15,345 nt of DNA from the NCBI GenBank assembly GCA_020721485.1, contig DYMR01000011.1, forward strand, positions 1 to 15,345, in the 5' to 3' direction. The DNA is from Halothiobacillus neapolitanus (GTDB lineage Bacteria; Pseudomonadota; Gammaproteobacteria; Halothiobacillales; Halothiobacillaceae). The position numbers were made by a program, and so were the translations under genes. Every line of letters begins with the position of its first letter. Within the stretch, counting starts at the first letter, position 1. A model generated the notes under the pieces. It made no database searches and was not told the DNA's origin. It saw only the letters and a list, made by a program, of their open reading frames with translations. Positions 13,789-15,345 of the stretch are shown here, piece after piece.

Positions 13789-15345
13789 ATGTGGCAGCGA
13801 AGGGTGTCTGGTGTGGCGTCTCGGGTGGTGTGGTGGCTGGTCGCGTTCGGATGGTCATTGGGCGCGTTGTCGCAGCCGGCCATCGCGGCGGCGCCCGTGG
13901 CCTGGCAGCCGTATGGCGCGGCGGTGTTCACGCAGGCCAAGTCGGAACACCGCTTGATTTTGCTGGATATGGTGGCGGTGTGGTGCCACTGGTGCCATGT
14001 GATGGACGACAAAACCTACGCCGATCCGGCGGTGGCGGCGGAGATTGCTGCGCATTTTGTCGCGGTGCGGGTCGATCATGATGCGCGCCCGGATTTGGCG
14101 GAGCGGTACCGAAATTACGCGTGGCCGGCGACGATTATTTTGCGACCCGATGGCTCAGAGGTGTTCCGCGAGGCCGGCTATATTCCCCCGGCGCGGCTGC
14201 TGAACATTCTTGCCGATGCGGAAAAGCTGCCGGTGTTGCCGCCGGAAGCCGAGCAAGTGGCGGCGGCCACGGCGGGCGCGGCGCCGGTCAGCCCGGCCGT
14301 GCGTGCGCAGTTACGCGCGCAGCATGCGGCGGTGAACGATGCCCAACTCGGCGGCCTGTTGTTGCCGCAGAAATTTTTGGCCGAGGGCGAGGTGCGCTGG
14401 GACATGGCGTTGGCCGCGCAGGGCGATGCCGCCGCCGCCGCGCGTGCCCGAGCATATTTGGATGCCGCGCTGCAATTGATCGACCCGGCATTTGGCGGCG
14501 CGTATCAGTATTCGACCCACCACGATTGGCAGCATCCGCATTTTGAAAAAATCATGGCGGTGCAGGCCGATTATCTGCGGGTGTACAGCCGGGCGTATAT
14601 CCAGTTCGGCGACCCGCGTTATCGTCAAGCCATTGTTTCGATTGCGGATTATTTGGATTCGTTCCTGAGCGCGCCCGATGGCGGGTTCTATCCCAGCCAA
14701 GATGCGGATTTGGTGCAGGGCATGAAGGCGACGGGGTATTTTGCGCTCGACCGTGCCGCGCGCTTGGCGAAGGGGCTGCCGCGCATCGATCCGCATGAGT
14801 ACACCGCGCAATCGGCGATGGCGATGGAAGGCTTGCTCGATGCGTATGCGGCCACGGGCGACCGGCGCTATTTCTTCCGCGCGATGGCGGGGCTCGATTG
14901 GGTGCTGCGTCATCGACGGTTGGATGACATCGGGTTCCGGCACGATCAACACGATGCGGCGGGGCCGTATTTGGTCGATAACCTGTTCATGGGGCGGGTG
15001 TATTTGGCGCTCTACCGCATCACGCGCGCGCCGATTTGGTTGCAGCACGCGGCGCAGATGGGCGATTGGATTTTGGCGCATTTTGATCGACCACAGGGCG
15101 GGTTGGTCAGTGCGGTGCGCGATGGCACGCCCCTCGCGCCGGTGCCGCAGATCGATCAGAACCTGTGGGCGGCGGGGTTTTTTCTGGACTTGGCGCGGGC
15201 GAGTACCGCGCCGGACGAACGGCAGCGCGCCTTGGCCGCCGCCGCGCATATTCTCGGGTATTTGGCCAGCCCGTCGGTGGTGGCCGCGCGGGTGTCCGAC
15301 GCCGGTGTGCTGCTGTATGACGCACAGTGGACGCAGTTATCGCGC
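13789..15345 (+). CDS. Exported DUF255/YyaL-like thioredoxin-domain protein (3' end outside window)
   Basis: 519 codons are open to the window end with no stop, so the gene is partial. A signal peptide is visible (basic MWQRRVSGVASR, hydrophobic VVWWLVAFGWSLGAL, cleavage near AIAAA), so the protein probably acts in the periplasm. Residues about 40-150 are a thioredoxin-like DUF255 domain: WQPYGAAVFTQAKSEHRLIL, then VWCHWCHVMDDKTY with the CxxC cysteines Cys66 and Cys69, and VRVDHDARPDLAERY. From about residue 180 a long helical region (GGAYQYSTHHDW, ADYLRVYSRAYIQFGD, GGFYPSQDAD, LVDNLFMGRVYLALYR) resembles the (alpha/alpha)6 toroid of YyaL/SSP411 proteins. The biochemical role of this family is not settled. 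An in-frame ATG at 13765 is an alternative start. It is divergent from the efflux operon, with 139 bases between the starts. Confidence 0.85.
   Translation, partial: MWQRRVSGVASRVVWWLVAFGWSLGALSQPAIAAAPVAWQPYGAAVFTQAKSEHRLILLDMVAVWCHWCHVMDDKTYADPAVAAEIAAHFVAVRVDHDARPDLAERYRNYAWPATIILRPDGSEVFREAGYIPPARLLNILADAEKLPVLPPEAEQVAAATAGAAPVSPAVRAQLRAQHAAVNDAQLGGLLLPQKFLAEGEVRWDMALAAQGDAAAAARARAYLDAALQLIDPAFGGAYQYSTHHDWQHPHFEKIMAVQADYLRVYSRAYIQFGDPRYRQAIVSIADYLDSFLSAPDGGFYPSQDADLVQGMKATGYFALDRAARLAKGLPRIDPHEYTAQSAMAMEGLLDAYAATGDRRYFFRAMAGLDWVLRHRRLDDIGFRHDQHDAAGPYLVDNLFMGRVYLALYRITRAPIWLQHAAQMGDWILAHFDRPQGGLVSAVRDGTPLAPVPQIDQNLWAAGFFLDLARASTAPDERQRALAAAAHILGYLASPSVVAARVSDAGVLLYDAQWTQLSR

Noticed and set aside
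1..15345. CRISPR arrays, tRNA/rRNA genes, insertion sequences, attachment sites
   Set aside because: No regularly spaced repeats, cloverleaf-like sequences, transposase or integrase motifs, or terminal inverted repeats were seen on either strand.

Overview
The window is a dense, GC-rich bacterial chromosome segment. Its type I glutamine synthetase with a conserved adenylylation tyrosine, long-Q-loop cytochrome bd operon and FUSC/MFP/OMF efflux operon are typical of Gamma- or Betaproteobacteria. I cannot name the genus from sequence alone. No rRNA, tRNA, insertion sequence, integrase or CRISPR array was seen, and no gene-free stretch exceeds 300 bases.

Layout. (1) 39-1448 (+): glnA, complete, ending in strong hairpin/terminator structures. 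(2) 1570-2580 (-): a DUF3396-like protein of the type VI secretion immunity family, with no effector gene next to it. (3) 2659-5644 (-): a cytochrome bd quinol oxidase operon, cydA-cydB plus a small CydX-like gene whose product carries an extra N-terminal membrane helix. (4) 5934-6245 (+): a small DUF3817 membrane protein, divergent from cydA. (5) 6381-8320: a type II restriction-modification pair. It comprises a C5-cytosine methyltransferase with an N-terminal MerR-like helix-turn-helix (+) and an Eco47II-family endonuclease (-). The two genes converge and overlap by 31 bases. A 26-bp dyad overlaps the -10 element of the methyltransferase gene and looks like an autoregulatory operator. (6) 8477-13649 (-): a five-gene export operon: NodT-type outer-membrane lipoprotein, MarR regulator, FUSC transporter, DUF1656 small membrane protein and HlyD/AaeA-type membrane fusion protein. 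Every junction overlaps: three ATGA overlaps and one 11-base overlap using a TTG start. A sigma70-like promoter precedes it. (7) 13789 to the window end (+): the 5' part of a gene for an exported DUF255/YyaL-like protein (thioredoxin-like domain plus helical-toroid domain), divergent from the efflux operon.

How the parts work. Regions 1 and 3 are core nitrogen assimilation and respiration. Regions 2 and 5 are defence or competition modules set between core genes, a common accessory pattern. Region 6 should form an inner membrane-periplasm-outer membrane pump for aromatic acids or similar small compounds, with its own repressor in the transcript. The most distinctive points are the methyltransferase operator, the two-helix CydX-like protein, the solitary immunity-like gene and the fully coupled pump operon.
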